Shown in pieces: positions 55,906 to 64,000 of a stretch of DNA of 64,000 nt; position 1 is the first letter of the stretch, and every line of letters begins with the position of its first letter. The stretch lies in assembly GCA_034231615.1 (NCBI GenBank), contig CM067314.1, forward strand, positions 13,457,415-13,521,414. The letters run 5' to 3'. A program made the translations under genes and the position numbers. A model generated the notes under the pieces. That model saw nothing but the letters and a program-made list of their open reading frames with translations. It was not told the DNA's origin and made no database searches. Source of the DNA: Meghimatium bilineatum (taxonomy: Eukaryota > Mollusca > Gastropoda > Stylommatophora > Philomycidae).

Positions 55906-55964
55906 ATAATTGTTTCCATGAATGTGTGTCTGCATCAGAATACCACCTCTTACGACATGAGCAG

Positions 55965-56416
55965 GTAATAAGCAGACCAACTGACTAAGGAAGGTACTGC
56001 CGAAGACCAACCAGATATACCAATCACCTACCATCAGAAAAAAAAACATGATCAAGTCAATAAGAAAGCCACAAACACCAACACAAGATGACTATCACAT
56101 TATGAACAGATCAGAACAAGTTGTAATTCTACGTCTCAGAACAGGACACAACTGACTCTTCAGTCACATGTATATAAAGTTCAAGACTGGCAATACGGTC
56201 ATGTGTACGTGTGGACAGGCAGCACAGAGTGCCAAACATATACTTCAAGAGTGTTCTGAGCATGAAACGCTGAGGCAGACATATTGGCCAGAGGAAACAA
56301 CACTGGAATCAAAGCTCTATGGAACACTGTATGAACTACAAAAGACAGTGCGTTTTATTAAGGATACAGAATTACAGATATAGACATGTTTCAAGTGAAC
56401 GAAAGAAGAAGAAGAA
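55965..56416 (+). mobile_element. LINE-A 5'-truncated copy with TSD
   Basis: It starts inside the RNase H segment (KADQLAKEG region) and runs through the C-terminus to the GAACGAAAG-(AAG)n tail. It is flanked by the direct repeat ATGAGCAG (55,957-55,964 and 56,417-56,424). One frameshift separates the first 200 bp from an open 71-codon 3' part. It is close in sequence to the intact element, so fairly young. Confidence 0.9.
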
Positions 56417-56424
56417 ATGAGCAG

Positions 56425-56973
56425 TTAAGCCTCTGACAAAACATAAGTGTGACAAAGGAATAAAGTGGAAAGATGATATTTTTTTTAACTGTCAGCATAG
56501 ATGGGGAGGGGGGGAAGTGGTTTAACACCCTTAAGAAATTAGAACATGACTTCTAATTTAGGAACTCAGTCAGAAGGTGGGCCGAGCCTCCTTTTTTTCC
56601 CAACAATTTTTTTGCAAAACGGTCTTTAAAAAATAAATTAAATGAATCTGTATCTGTAAATTTGTAACCCGTTAGGGATAAGCCGTACCACATTGGATGC
56701 TTCAGCACACAGAATCCTCTACAGATTTCTATTTTCAATGATGGTTGTTATTCTCTCTGTTTGATTATCCACTGTAGTATTTCAGTGGACAAAAGGTTTA
56801 GCCAGTGGTGCCTATCTCCTCTCCAGCTGTCCTTACAATATGGTTACATAAAAGTGCATTCTCTCGCGGTCTTTGAATACAGAATACAGAAATTTTTTTA
56901 GGTAATTTCCACTGAAGACTGCCTCATGATTTTTCTTGTCAGTTTTTTATTTATATGATGTTTTATTTTTCAG
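56425..56973. other. No recognised feature
   Basis: Intron sequence before the WD40 exon, with a pyrimidine tract from 56,930. No repeats assigned. Confidence 0.5.
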
Positions 56974-57117
56974 CCTTGCTCTTCATCCAAGCAAACGGAT
57001 CCTGGCCACTTGCAGCGATGACCAGACTTGGAAAATGTGGGTGGTACCCAGTGGTGAAATCATCATGACGGGTGAAGGTCACACCAGCTGGGTATCTGAT
57101 TGTGCTTTTCATCCCGA
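56974..57117 (+). CDS. SPAG16: SPAG16 exon (WD40 blades 1-2)
   Basis: The acceptor is TTTTTCAG after a pyrimidine tract; the donor is GTGAGT. It encodes LALHPSKRILATCSDDQTWK through GHTSWVSDCAFHP and ends two bases into Glu. This matches the SPAG16 repeat in which the usual WD dipeptide is replaced by WK, followed by GHTxWxSDCxFHP. An 18/15-bp tandem array begins inside the intron start. Confidence 0.95.
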
Positions 57118-57535
57118 GTGAGTTATTGTTTTTATGTGATTAACTGTTTTTATGTGATTGACTGTTTTTGAATTAACTGTTTTTGGATTAACTGTTTTTG
57201 GATTAACTGTTTTTATGTGATTAACTGTTTTTATGTGATTAACTGTTTTTGGATTAACTGTTTTTATGTGATTAACTGTTTTTGGATTAACTGTTTTTAT
57301 GTGATTAACTGTTTTTATGTGATTAACTGTTTTCATGTGATTAACTGTTTTTGGATTAACTGTTTTTGGATTAACTGTTTTTATGTGATTAACTGTTTTT
57401 ATGTGATTAACTGTTTTTATGTGATTAACTGTTTTTGGATTAACTGTTTTTGGATTAACTGTTTTTATGTGATTAACTGTTTTTATGTGATTAACTGTTT
57501 TTGGATTAACTGTTTTTGGATTAACTGTTTTTTTA
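57118..57535 (+). repeat. 18/15-bp tandem array starting in a splice donor
   Basis: Alternating units GTGATTAACTGTTTTTAT (18 bp) and GGATTAACTGTTTTT (15 bp). The intron begins GTGAGTTATTGTTTTTATGT, a diverged first unit. Confidence 0.96.
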
Positions 57536-57581
57536 ATACAAAAGAACTGTCATTTGTCTTGTGAGATGACTGAACTGTTTT

Positions 57582-57632
57582 CTTCTTCTTCTTCTGTTCT
57601 CAAATTCCCACTGGATTTCTCTTTAAGCACGC
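57582..57632 (-). mobile_element. SINE-B 3' end fragment
   Basis: TCTTCTTCTTCTGTTCTCAA and CCCACTGGATTTCTCTT on the + strand; only the last 50 bp remain. Confidence 0.6.
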
Positions 57633-57819
57633 ATGTGGTTGCGTCTGTAGGTCTCACCAATGGACAAACCACCCATACAACAGAAAACCTTAGTGGATGA
57701 CATGCCTTTATATTGAGGTTATCTTTTATAGAAAATTCATGGCACATCATCTTACAATTATGCATTTATTTTGTTGAAATGTATTTAAAGTTTACTTGAA
57801 TATATATGTATATACGTAT

Positions 57820-58237
57820 GCACCCTCTGTGGTTGGGAGGGAGTCAGAGATGTACAGTGCAGCACTGGGGAGGAGGAAACTGACAGCACTGTTTTTTCCT
57901 ATGGCTGAGACCCATCATAGGGGCACAGTGACTCAGGACGTGACAATCCTTTTGACTTGAACATTTGGTTGCATGCCTGGAGCAGTAGAGAAGTTCGGCA
58001 TAACCAGTAGTCAATTGGTGGTGGGGAATGAGCACAGTGAACCCTGTCTTGGCTACAGTGGCTGGGAGCAGTGCATAGGTTGAAACCTACCTTCCTGGAG
58101 GTGTGATAGTTATTCTCTGGCTCTGTCCTGGGGTGGGCTGAAAATCCACAGACTTCCCAGAAATATAATGCCATTTTAATGGCATTGGGTCAAAGGGCAT
58201 GAGCCCATGTACCGCTGGATCAGTAACCAACCAACCA
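57820..58237. repeat. Unclassified, possibly dispersed repeat
   Basis: GC-richer than its surroundings, with TAGGTTGAAACCTACCT (B-box-like and palindromic) near 58,077 and an (AACC)n run at 58,226-58,239. It looks like a SINE-type unit but no second copy is present. Confidence 0.35.
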
Positions 58238-58360
58238 ACCTCTTAAAGCAGGACAATGGTCCTACTAGATTTCCAACAGAATGTAGTCCAAATAACAGAC
58301 ATGTGTTGTATTGCTGTTTTATTTGCTCCAATGGCCTGACACATTCTACTTCAGCAGTGG
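58238..58360 (-). mobile_element. SINE-B copy, 3'-truncated
   Basis: Minus-strand copy with the GCAGGACAATGGTCCTACTA palindrome, no GAA tail. Confidence 0.75.
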
Positions 58361-58689
58361 TAACTAATACATTCAGAGCTTTTACTACTTCAATGAACGG
58401 TGAATGTCTATAACCGTATCACTAGGAGACCAGCTGAACGAGAGAACTGTTTCCTTACTGATTACAAAAAAAACTAAAAATAAAAGATAATATCCAACAT
58501 TTTGTTATGGGCTGTTGTCATGTGGTGTATTCTTTCCATATTGCAGTCTTTCTTATGAATTTCCTTAAAATCCCAGCGGTCAAGTTGTGTTTAAAAGCCA
58601 GCCTTCTTGGATGTTGATTTTTCTTAGCATGTATTGGCTGGTCTTCCTTGCTGTCCATTCCCTAGTTGAGGTGGAAATATTGTCTAGCT

Positions 58690-58860
58690 CGCAATGGCTC
58701 CCAGGTCGACCCAGCCTTAATTGGGTACTGGATTAATCCAGGAAGTAAAGACTGCAAGGGAGAGATGACTACCGCCCTCACATAGCAAAGCCACTGAAAT
58801 ATGAGATCGCAAACATCTCATACCTTTATGGCATTAATAAATGCTATGGTCAATAAATCA
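58690..58860 (+). mobile_element. SINE-D body (head missing)
   Basis: GGCTCCCAGGTCGACCCAGC through ACATCTCATACC matches the body of the 42.3-kb copy. 5'-truncated. Confidence 0.8.
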
Positions 58861-59518
58861 GCAAAGACACAGAAGAACAGGAGGTAAACATAAACATACA
58901 GGGAGAGAAACTACAACAAGTAAAACAGTATCAATATCTTGGACACATAGTCACAAATGATGGCAGATGTGAAACAGAAGTTAAAAGGAGAATAGGAATG
59001 GCTAAAAGCACCTTCAATGGCATGAGGAAATTATTAATATCTAAACAAATTACAAACAAGTTAAAAATGAGAATTATAAAATGCTACATCTATTCCATAT
59101 TAATGTATGGCTCAGAAACATGGACACTAAATAAACAATTAGAAGACAAAATTGATGCCTTTGAGATGTGGGTATATAGAAGAATAGGGAGAACATCATG
59201 GAAAGAGAAGAAAACAAATAAAGAGGTGCTAAAGACACTTAATATGAAGAAAGAACTACTAAGAGAAATAAAGATCAGGCAAATAAAATATTTTGGACAC
59301 ATTAAAAGACATGACACCCTATTGAAGACCTTACTTGAGGGTAAAGTCAAAGGGAAGCGAGCAAGAGGTAGGCAGAGATACAAGTGGGAGAGTAACATTA
59401 CACGATGGACAGTTTACAGTCTAGCAGAGTGCACCACCAAGACAAGAGACAGGAGATGTTGGAGATACGTTGCAGCCAACCTTCGTTGCGGAGACGGCAC
59501 CTGATGATGATGATGATG
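58860..59518 (+). mobile_element. RTE-4 LINE 3' part, open frame
   Basis: Open from QYQYLGHIVTNDGRCETEVK through ILMYGSETWTLNKQLEDKID, RQIKYFGHIKRHDTLL, KGKRARGRQRYKWESN and RCWRYVAANLRCGDGT (168 codons from the first ATG, with more upstream), ending with a (TGA)n tail. The best-preserved RTE-4 end and the reference for the other copies. Confidence 0.88.
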
Positions 59519-59539
59519 GGTTAAATTTACTTTACTTTT

Positions 59540-59815
59540 ACTTGTTGTCCATGATGTTCTTTTATAGCACTTTATTTCAAAAACTTCTATTCTCTTGGTT
59601 GTAATTTTATTTATTGTCCATGTTTTGCAGTCATGTATGTAACAAATATACCTTAGTTCCTGTCTTTGCACCGTGCCACAGTTTTTTCAGTTGTTTTAAT
59701 TTGGATATCGATATTGCTGCTCTCCTCCTGATCTCAACTGCGCAGTCTCCTGGATTATTTATGTTAGCTCCTAGATATTCAAAATTTCTCACAATTGAGG
59801 CATGGGTGTAGTATC
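59540..59815 (-). mobile_element. RTE-3 fragment
   Basis: The minus strand reads FEYLGANINNPGDCAVEIRR-like text, then ICYIHDCKTWTINKITTKRI and EVFEIKCYKRT. A divergent member of RTE-3. Confidence 0.65.
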
Positions 59816-59959
59816 ACAAATATCACCGTAGTGGTAAGTATTTAGAACAATTATTCAGTATAATCATGTTGTTTCCTACATGCTGATCGCCAATCTCAAT
59901 GCTAACCATAATCAAACATGATCAGCCTTTTTTCGCTACTGTCTTGCATTCTATCGACG

Positions 59960-60225
59960 TAGCCACAGATCATCATCATCATCATCAAGTGCCGTCTCCG
60001 CAGCGAAGGTTGGCTGCAACGTATCTCCAACATCTCCTGTCTCTTGTCTTGGTGGTGCACTCTGCTAGACTGTAACCTGTCCATCGTGTGATGTTAATCT
60101 CCCACTTGTATCTCTGCCTACCTCTTGCTCGCTTCCCTTTGACTTTACCCTCAAGTAAGGTCTTCAATAAGGTGTCATGTCTTTTAATGTGTCCAAAGTA
60201 TTTTACTTGCCTGATCTTTAGCCAT
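59960..60225 (-). mobile_element. RTE-4 3' fragment
   Basis: The minus strand is open for 60-70 codons (QVKYFGHIKRHDTLLKTLLE to RCWRYVAANLRCGDGT), with an ATCATCATCATCATCAAG tail. It is nearly identical to 59,280-59,515 and in opposite orientation about 500 bp away. Confidence 0.85.
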
Positions 60226-60373
60226 AGATGCTGACCCCTGAAGTCTAAACCCACTTTCAAATAGTTCTTCATGGAAATCTCAACCATTGAGCTGCTTCGT
60301 AAAATCTAGGTAATCAAGTAACTGCTCCAAAACTACACATATATACTGGCTGATTCATATGGGATTAGTGATC

Positions 60374-60524
60374 TTCTTCTTCTGCGTTCATTCTCAAACT
60401 CCCACTGGATCTAGCAGGATCATGGTCCTGCTAGATTTCCAGCAGGATGTAGTCCAGAAAGTGGAAATGCGTTGTGTCGCCATTTTATTTGCGCCAATGG
60501 CCCGACACATCCGTCTTCGGCGGA
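60374..60524 (-). mobile_element. SINE-B copy, 12-bp TSD (reference copy)
   Basis: Flanked by GGATTAGTGATC (60,362-60,373 and 60,525-60,536). 151 bp. On the + strand it starts TTCTTCTTCTGCGTTC and ends CCGTCTTCGGCGGA. It lies 200 bp before a SPAG16 exon. Confidence 0.92.
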
Positions 60525-60727
60525 GGATTAGTGATCAAAACTAATGTACCCATATTTACTGGCTGATTCATATGTAAAAAAATAGTGATCAAAGCTACAC
60601 ATATATAATTATTATATATATATATATACTAATCGGCTGATTCATATAGAATTAGTGTTCAAAACTAATGGTGAAAAATAATGGTTACGATTAAATTTCG
60701 ACAAATTGTCATTTTATTCTGCTCAAG

Positions 60728-60828
60728 AGGGTCTAGCTTGGCAACAACTAGCGGAGACTCTACTGTCAAGATTTGGGACTTCAGTAAAGCAGCCTGTGTG
60801 CATACATTTACAGACCATGCTGCTGTGG
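60728..60828 (+). CDS. SPAG16: SPAG16 exon (WD40 blade)
   Basis: The acceptor is CTCAAG; the donor is GTGGGT at 60,829. It encodes GSSLATTSGDSTVKIWDFSK then AACVHTFTDHAAV and one extra base. The SGDxTVKxWD motif is diagnostic. The 3' boundary is slightly uncertain because the donor merges into a tandem array with the same GTGGGTG sequence. The next exon is not in the window. Confidence 0.92.
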
Positions 60829-61545
60829 GTGGGTTCTCATCATGTGTTTACAATATATGGGTGTGACATCACTGTGTTTACAATATGTGGGTGTGTTCTC
60901 AAGTGTTTACAATATGTGGGTGTGTTCTCAATGTGTTTACAATATGTGGGTGTGTTCTCATGTGTTTACAATATGTGGGTGTGTTCTCATGTGTTTACAA
61001 TATGTGGGTGTTTTCTCAATGTGTTTACAATATGTTGGTGTGTTCTCAATGTGTTTACATTGTTATGTGGATATATTTAATTGGTTATGTGGGTGTGTTC
61101 TCATTATGTGTTTATATGGATGCGTTCTCATTATGTGTTTATATGGATGTGTTCTCATCATGTGTCTACAATATGTGTTTGTGTTCTCAGTATGTGTTTA
61201 CAATATTTGGGTGTGGTCTTAATGTGTTTACATTGTTATATGGTTGTATTTACTTGATTATGTGAGTGTGTTCTCTGTGTTTACAGTGTTATGTGGATAT
61301 ATTTACTTGATTATGTGAGTTAGTTCTCTGTGTTTACAGTGTTATGTGGATATATTTACTTGATTATGTGAGTATGTTCTCTGTGTTTACAGTGTTATGT
61401 GGATACATTTACTTGATCATTTCAGTGTGTTCTTATTGTATGTTTACAATATATGAGTATGTTCTCATTATGTGTTTTCAATATGTGAGTGTGTTCTCAC
61501 TGTGTTTACATTGTTATGTGTATACCACTAATACTAGCTACATAT
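60829..61545 (+). repeat. About 30-bp tandem array starting in a splice donor
   Basis: More than 15 degenerate units of GTGGGTGTGTTCTCAATGTG followed by TTTACAATAT. The intron's first bases, GTGGGTGGGTTCTCATCATG, are the first unit. Confidence 0.95.
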
Positions 61546-61639
61546 TTATATTTATGTCATGGCTATCTCAACTGATGACACCCACACTGATTTGACATTT
61601 TCATCTTCGTGAAGCATGTTTCTAAAGATTTCTACATTA

Positions 61640-61727
61640 AACTTGACCATAATGTGATCACTGTCCATTTATTACAATCACCACCACTAATTACAATCAC
61701 TGCCATTTATTATAACCATAAAAGAGG
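61640..61727 (+). repeat. 19-20 bp tandem repeat flanking LINE-A copy (continues 62,251-62,398)
   Basis: Units such as CCATTTATTACAATCACTG on both sides of the LINE-A subfamily 2 insertion. Confidence 0.8.
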
Positions 61728-62250
61728 TATTGTCCATAGTACAAAATAGGTGTAGAGTTATACTGCAATGGATTCCATCACACTGTGGAATAGCAGGAAA
61801 TGAGAGAGCTGATCATCTCGCCAAGGAAGGTGCTAACATGAAGCAACCGTATGTACCAATCAGCTATCACCAAAAGAAATCCATGATAAAGGCACTACGA
61901 AAGGCTAACTTACCTCCACGGGATGACTACCACCTACTTAACAGACAAGAACAGGTCATCATATTTCGACTGAGAACTGGACACAATAGACTAAACAGCC
62001 ATATGTATACAAAATTTAAAATTGGCACAACAGCAAAGTGTAATTGTGGACAAGTCAACCAGACTTCAGAACAAATCCTTCAAGAATGTGCAAACTATGA
62101 CACATTAAGATGCACATACTGGCCTTCTGATACACCAATGAATGTTAAACTTTATGGTACAAAACAAGAAATGGAAAACACTGTCCAATTTATACAAGAA
62201 ACAACACTGCAGATATAGACATTATTAGCGAACGAAAGAAGAAGAAGAAG
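61728..62250 (+). mobile_element. LINE-A subfamily 2, 5'-truncated copy
   Basis: An open frame of 162 codons contains QWIPSHCGIAGNERADHLAK, the GHNRLNSHMYTKFKIG segment and a CNCGQ...EC zinc-like cluster, ending at LQI as in LINE-A. It diverges from the 20-kb element at many positions but keeps its frame, and ends GCGAACGAAAG-(AAG)n. It lies inside a 19-20 bp tandem repeat rich in CCATTTATTACAATCA. Confidence 0.85.
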
Positions 62251-62398
62251 AATTATAACCATGACCATTTACTACAGTCACTGCCATTTAATACAATGAC
62301 CATTTATTACAATTGTGACAATTTTTTACAATCATGACCCTTTATTACAATCATGATCATTTATTGCAATCACTACTGTTATTACAATCACTACCATT

Positions 62399-62725
62399 TG
62401 TGTGGTGCATGGCCAAGAGGTTAGAGTATTGGTCTCACACCCATGAGGTCCAGAGTTCGTTCCCCGGTAAGGACTAATTTTTTTTTTTATCTGTCGGACT
62501 GTAAATTAAGTTCACCCTGAACATGACATGGCGACAGCAAGGGCATGCGGCCTTTATCACACAAGCCACTCGATTCTTGATTAGAAACTGGCTTCACAGC
62601 ACTTGGGGCTTTCCCATAAGTGCTCCTCCCTCCATTCCAGCAGCCATCTCAGTGTATGTAGTCAGAGTCAGGTGTTAATTTCGTGATCTTTGGGGCCTTC
62701 CAAAAAAATTACTTTTCCTTTCCTC
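62399..62725 (+). mobile_element. SINE-C, tRNA-headed
   Basis: The head has an A-box-like TGGCCAAGAGG (62,410-62,420) and a B-box-like GAGTTCGTTCC (62,453-62,463). Body and tail match the copy at 590-735. It is not a functional tRNA gene: the acceptor stem is not closed and a T-run follows. Confidence 0.8.
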
Positions 62726-62839
62726 CCCTCTTAACATTCTCTGTATGTGTATTTTCTCAGCCTCATTGACATCATATTGAAATGAATTTATTAAGCCTTG
62801 ATTAAGCCTATTATCAGCCTTGATCAAGACTGCTTTATC

Positions 62840-63215
62840 TCTTCTCAGCATTGTGCTATTTCTGCATTGCCTGCCAAAGCTCTCTCATTTCCTCTGACCC
62901 CAGCATGACCAGGGCAGTATATCCTCTGGACAATTGAGTTGATCAATAAGTTCCACCATTCTTTTCTCAGCATGTACTTTTCTATCTTGTGCATCATTAT
63001 TTGAGAGTCTGTGAGTATTACCGCGTGTGTTGATGTATCAGTTATCAACCAATTAAGTGCTGCTGTAACTCCCTTTATCTCCATCCTGACGCTTGATGTG
63101 ACAGTGAAATATGCTGAAGATTTCTCAACCAATTTCACACCATTTCTGTAGGCAACAAAACCCCAACCGCTTTTATTTGTGTTTCTGTTAACAGAGCCAT
63201 CTGTGTATATAATTA
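62840..63215 (-). mobile_element. LINE-C RNase H segment (3' half of an inverted copy)
   Basis: The minus strand encodes IIYTDGSVNRNTNKSGWGF, then MEIKGVTAAL, LTDSQIMMHK and GHAGVRGNERA, covering the four RNase H acidic motifs in one frame except at the end. It meets a plus-strand upstream segment of the same LINE head to head at about 63,218. Confidence 0.85.
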
Positions 63216-63221
63216 TCTATT

Positions 63222-64000
63222 GTGGTTTCGAATGTGGCTGGGCGAGTTCACTGTAACCTGGGCCTGACACCCATTCTATTTCGACACACTTTATCTAGTT
63301 GTACTATTACTTTAGTCTGTGATTTCTTCTCAGTGTCTACCTCCACCCATTCACTGCCCTTTCCTATTTCTTCCAATTCTTCTTATGCTGTGATCAATCC
63401 CTCGAAAGCAAAGGTTGTTTGGTACTCCTTAAATAATAATCTTGTCAGGGACACACTGCCAGCTTTTAGTTGCATGGGCTCATTCATTGAAAGAGAACAG
63501 GACCTTAAATATCTTGGGATAACCTTTGATAGAAGTCTCTCATTCAACAAACACATCACAAATTTTATTCAGAAGGCTAAACGAGGGATCAGTGTTATTA
63601 TGGTTATGGTAACCTTCGACATGCATCAATGGGTACTGTTTCTGCTTCTGCAAGTGATGGTGCTATCTTTCATAGATTATGGCCTCTGCCTACTAATACT
63701 GTTGCAGACACAAGTCAATAGATTGGAAAAAGTCCAAAATGAGGCAATGAGAGCGGTACTGGGGTGTACTAGGGATACACCCATCTCTGCTATAAGATTT
63801 CTGCTCGATCTCTCCAACATTAGAGTACGACATCAGGTAGCACAGGTTAGGTCACACTATAAGTGACAGAATACAACCAACACCCATTACATCAATGTCT
63901 AGATGAGGCAAAGGGAAAATGAATCATATGTGGCAGATCATGGATGGCAGAGGCTGAAGACACGTGAAGAGTATGTGAATTTGAAGCCACTTGAAAACTC
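63222..64000 (+). mobile_element. LINE-C post-RT segment (inverted 5' part, runs off window)
   Basis: A 214-codon open frame includes NPSKAKVVWYS, DLKYLGITFDRSLSFNKHI, QVNRLEKVQNEAMRAVLGCT and AIRFLLDLSNIRVRHQVAQV. This is the region between RT palm and RNase H in I-superclade LINEs. It continues beyond 64,000 with stops. Confidence 0.85.

Larger units (their letters stand above)
13319..60828 (+). other. SPAG16: SPAG16/PF20 gene, partial (10 exons in window)
   Basis: Ten exons with AG acceptors and GT donors join in frame (phases 1,0,2,2,2,1,0,2,2,1) into about 396 codons. The order is an acidic N-terminal segment, a LisH-like helix pair, a long coiled coil, a charged linker and the first WD40 blades. 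This is the architecture of SPAG16 (PF20 in Chlamydomonas), a protein of the C1-C2 bridge of the axonemal central pair, needed for ciliary and flagellar motility. Recognisable matches include the stretch around FLVKMGLSRTLDCF, the coiled coil around LKRHYDQYIP, a PIDTGINPELEPEKS linker and the WD motif SGDSTVKIWDF. The first coding exon is not found. The last five or so WD repeats must lie beyond position 64,000. Introns reach about 15 kb and are almost wholly transposons and tandem repeats. A small exon may be missing between 34,915 and 37,729. Confidence 0.93.

Noticed and set aside
62401-62475. tRNA gene
   Set aside because: tRNA-like head of SINE-C; no closed cloverleaf, and the body recurs at 590-735.
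1-64000. A bacterial-style or viral gene cluster
   Set aside because: No operons, ribosome binding sites or phage or viral genes; spliced exons and LINE/SINE content show an animal nuclear genome.

Overview
The window is animal (metazoan) nuclear DNA. It holds one recognisable host gene buried in old and young transposable elements. Ten exons on the + strand (13,319 to 60,828) have matching intron phases and encode about 396 residues of SPAG16/PF20, the WD40 protein of the ciliary central-pair apparatus. The N-terminal start and most of the WD40 propeller lie outside or were not found. The mix of RNase H-bearing LINEs, RTE-like LINEs, a Penelope-like element, mariner and several tRNA-headed SINE families suggests a lophotrochozoan, perhaps a mollusc; this is inference from repeat style only.

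Layout. 1-13 kb: fragments of three RNase H LINE families (called A, B, C), an RTE-like fragment, then an AT-rich block with a duplicated 0.8-kb unit, one copy of which was split by a TA-flanked inverted-repeat transposon. 13-20 kb: SPAG16 exons 1-3 among SINEs and a 30-bp tandem array. 20.3-24.4 kb: a complete LINE-A with an uninterrupted 1,283-codon ORF (endonuclease, reverse transcriptase, RNase H) and a 12-bp target-site duplication, inserted into an older RTE fragment. 25-42 kb: exons 4-8 separated by SINEs, RTE, LINE-B and tandem arrays. 42-56 kb: RTE fragments, a Penelope-like element with a broken reading frame, tandem arrays, and a mariner-like element interrupted by a SINE. 57-61 kb: WD40 exons 9 and 10, each followed at once by a tandem array that starts in the splice donor. 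61-64 kb: LINE and SINE fragments, including an inverted LINE-C.

The most interesting system is LINE-A and two short families, SINE-A (about 270-290 bp, 12 copies) and SINE-B (about 150-170 bp, 10 copies). The short elements end in the same GAACGAA-(GAA)n terminus as LINE-A and share segments with its 5' leader. They have perfect 10-13 bp target-site duplications but no visible tRNA head. They look like internally deleted or recombined passengers of LINE-A. The LINE-A leader can be folded by hand into an HDV-like self-cleaving ribozyme beginning at its first base. Every LINE group here carries its own tail microsatellite: (GAA)n for LINE-A, (TAAC)n for LINE-B, (TGA)n for RTE-like elements.

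Limits: alignments and folds were done by eye. Boundaries of old elements are approximate to tens of bases, and family names are working labels.
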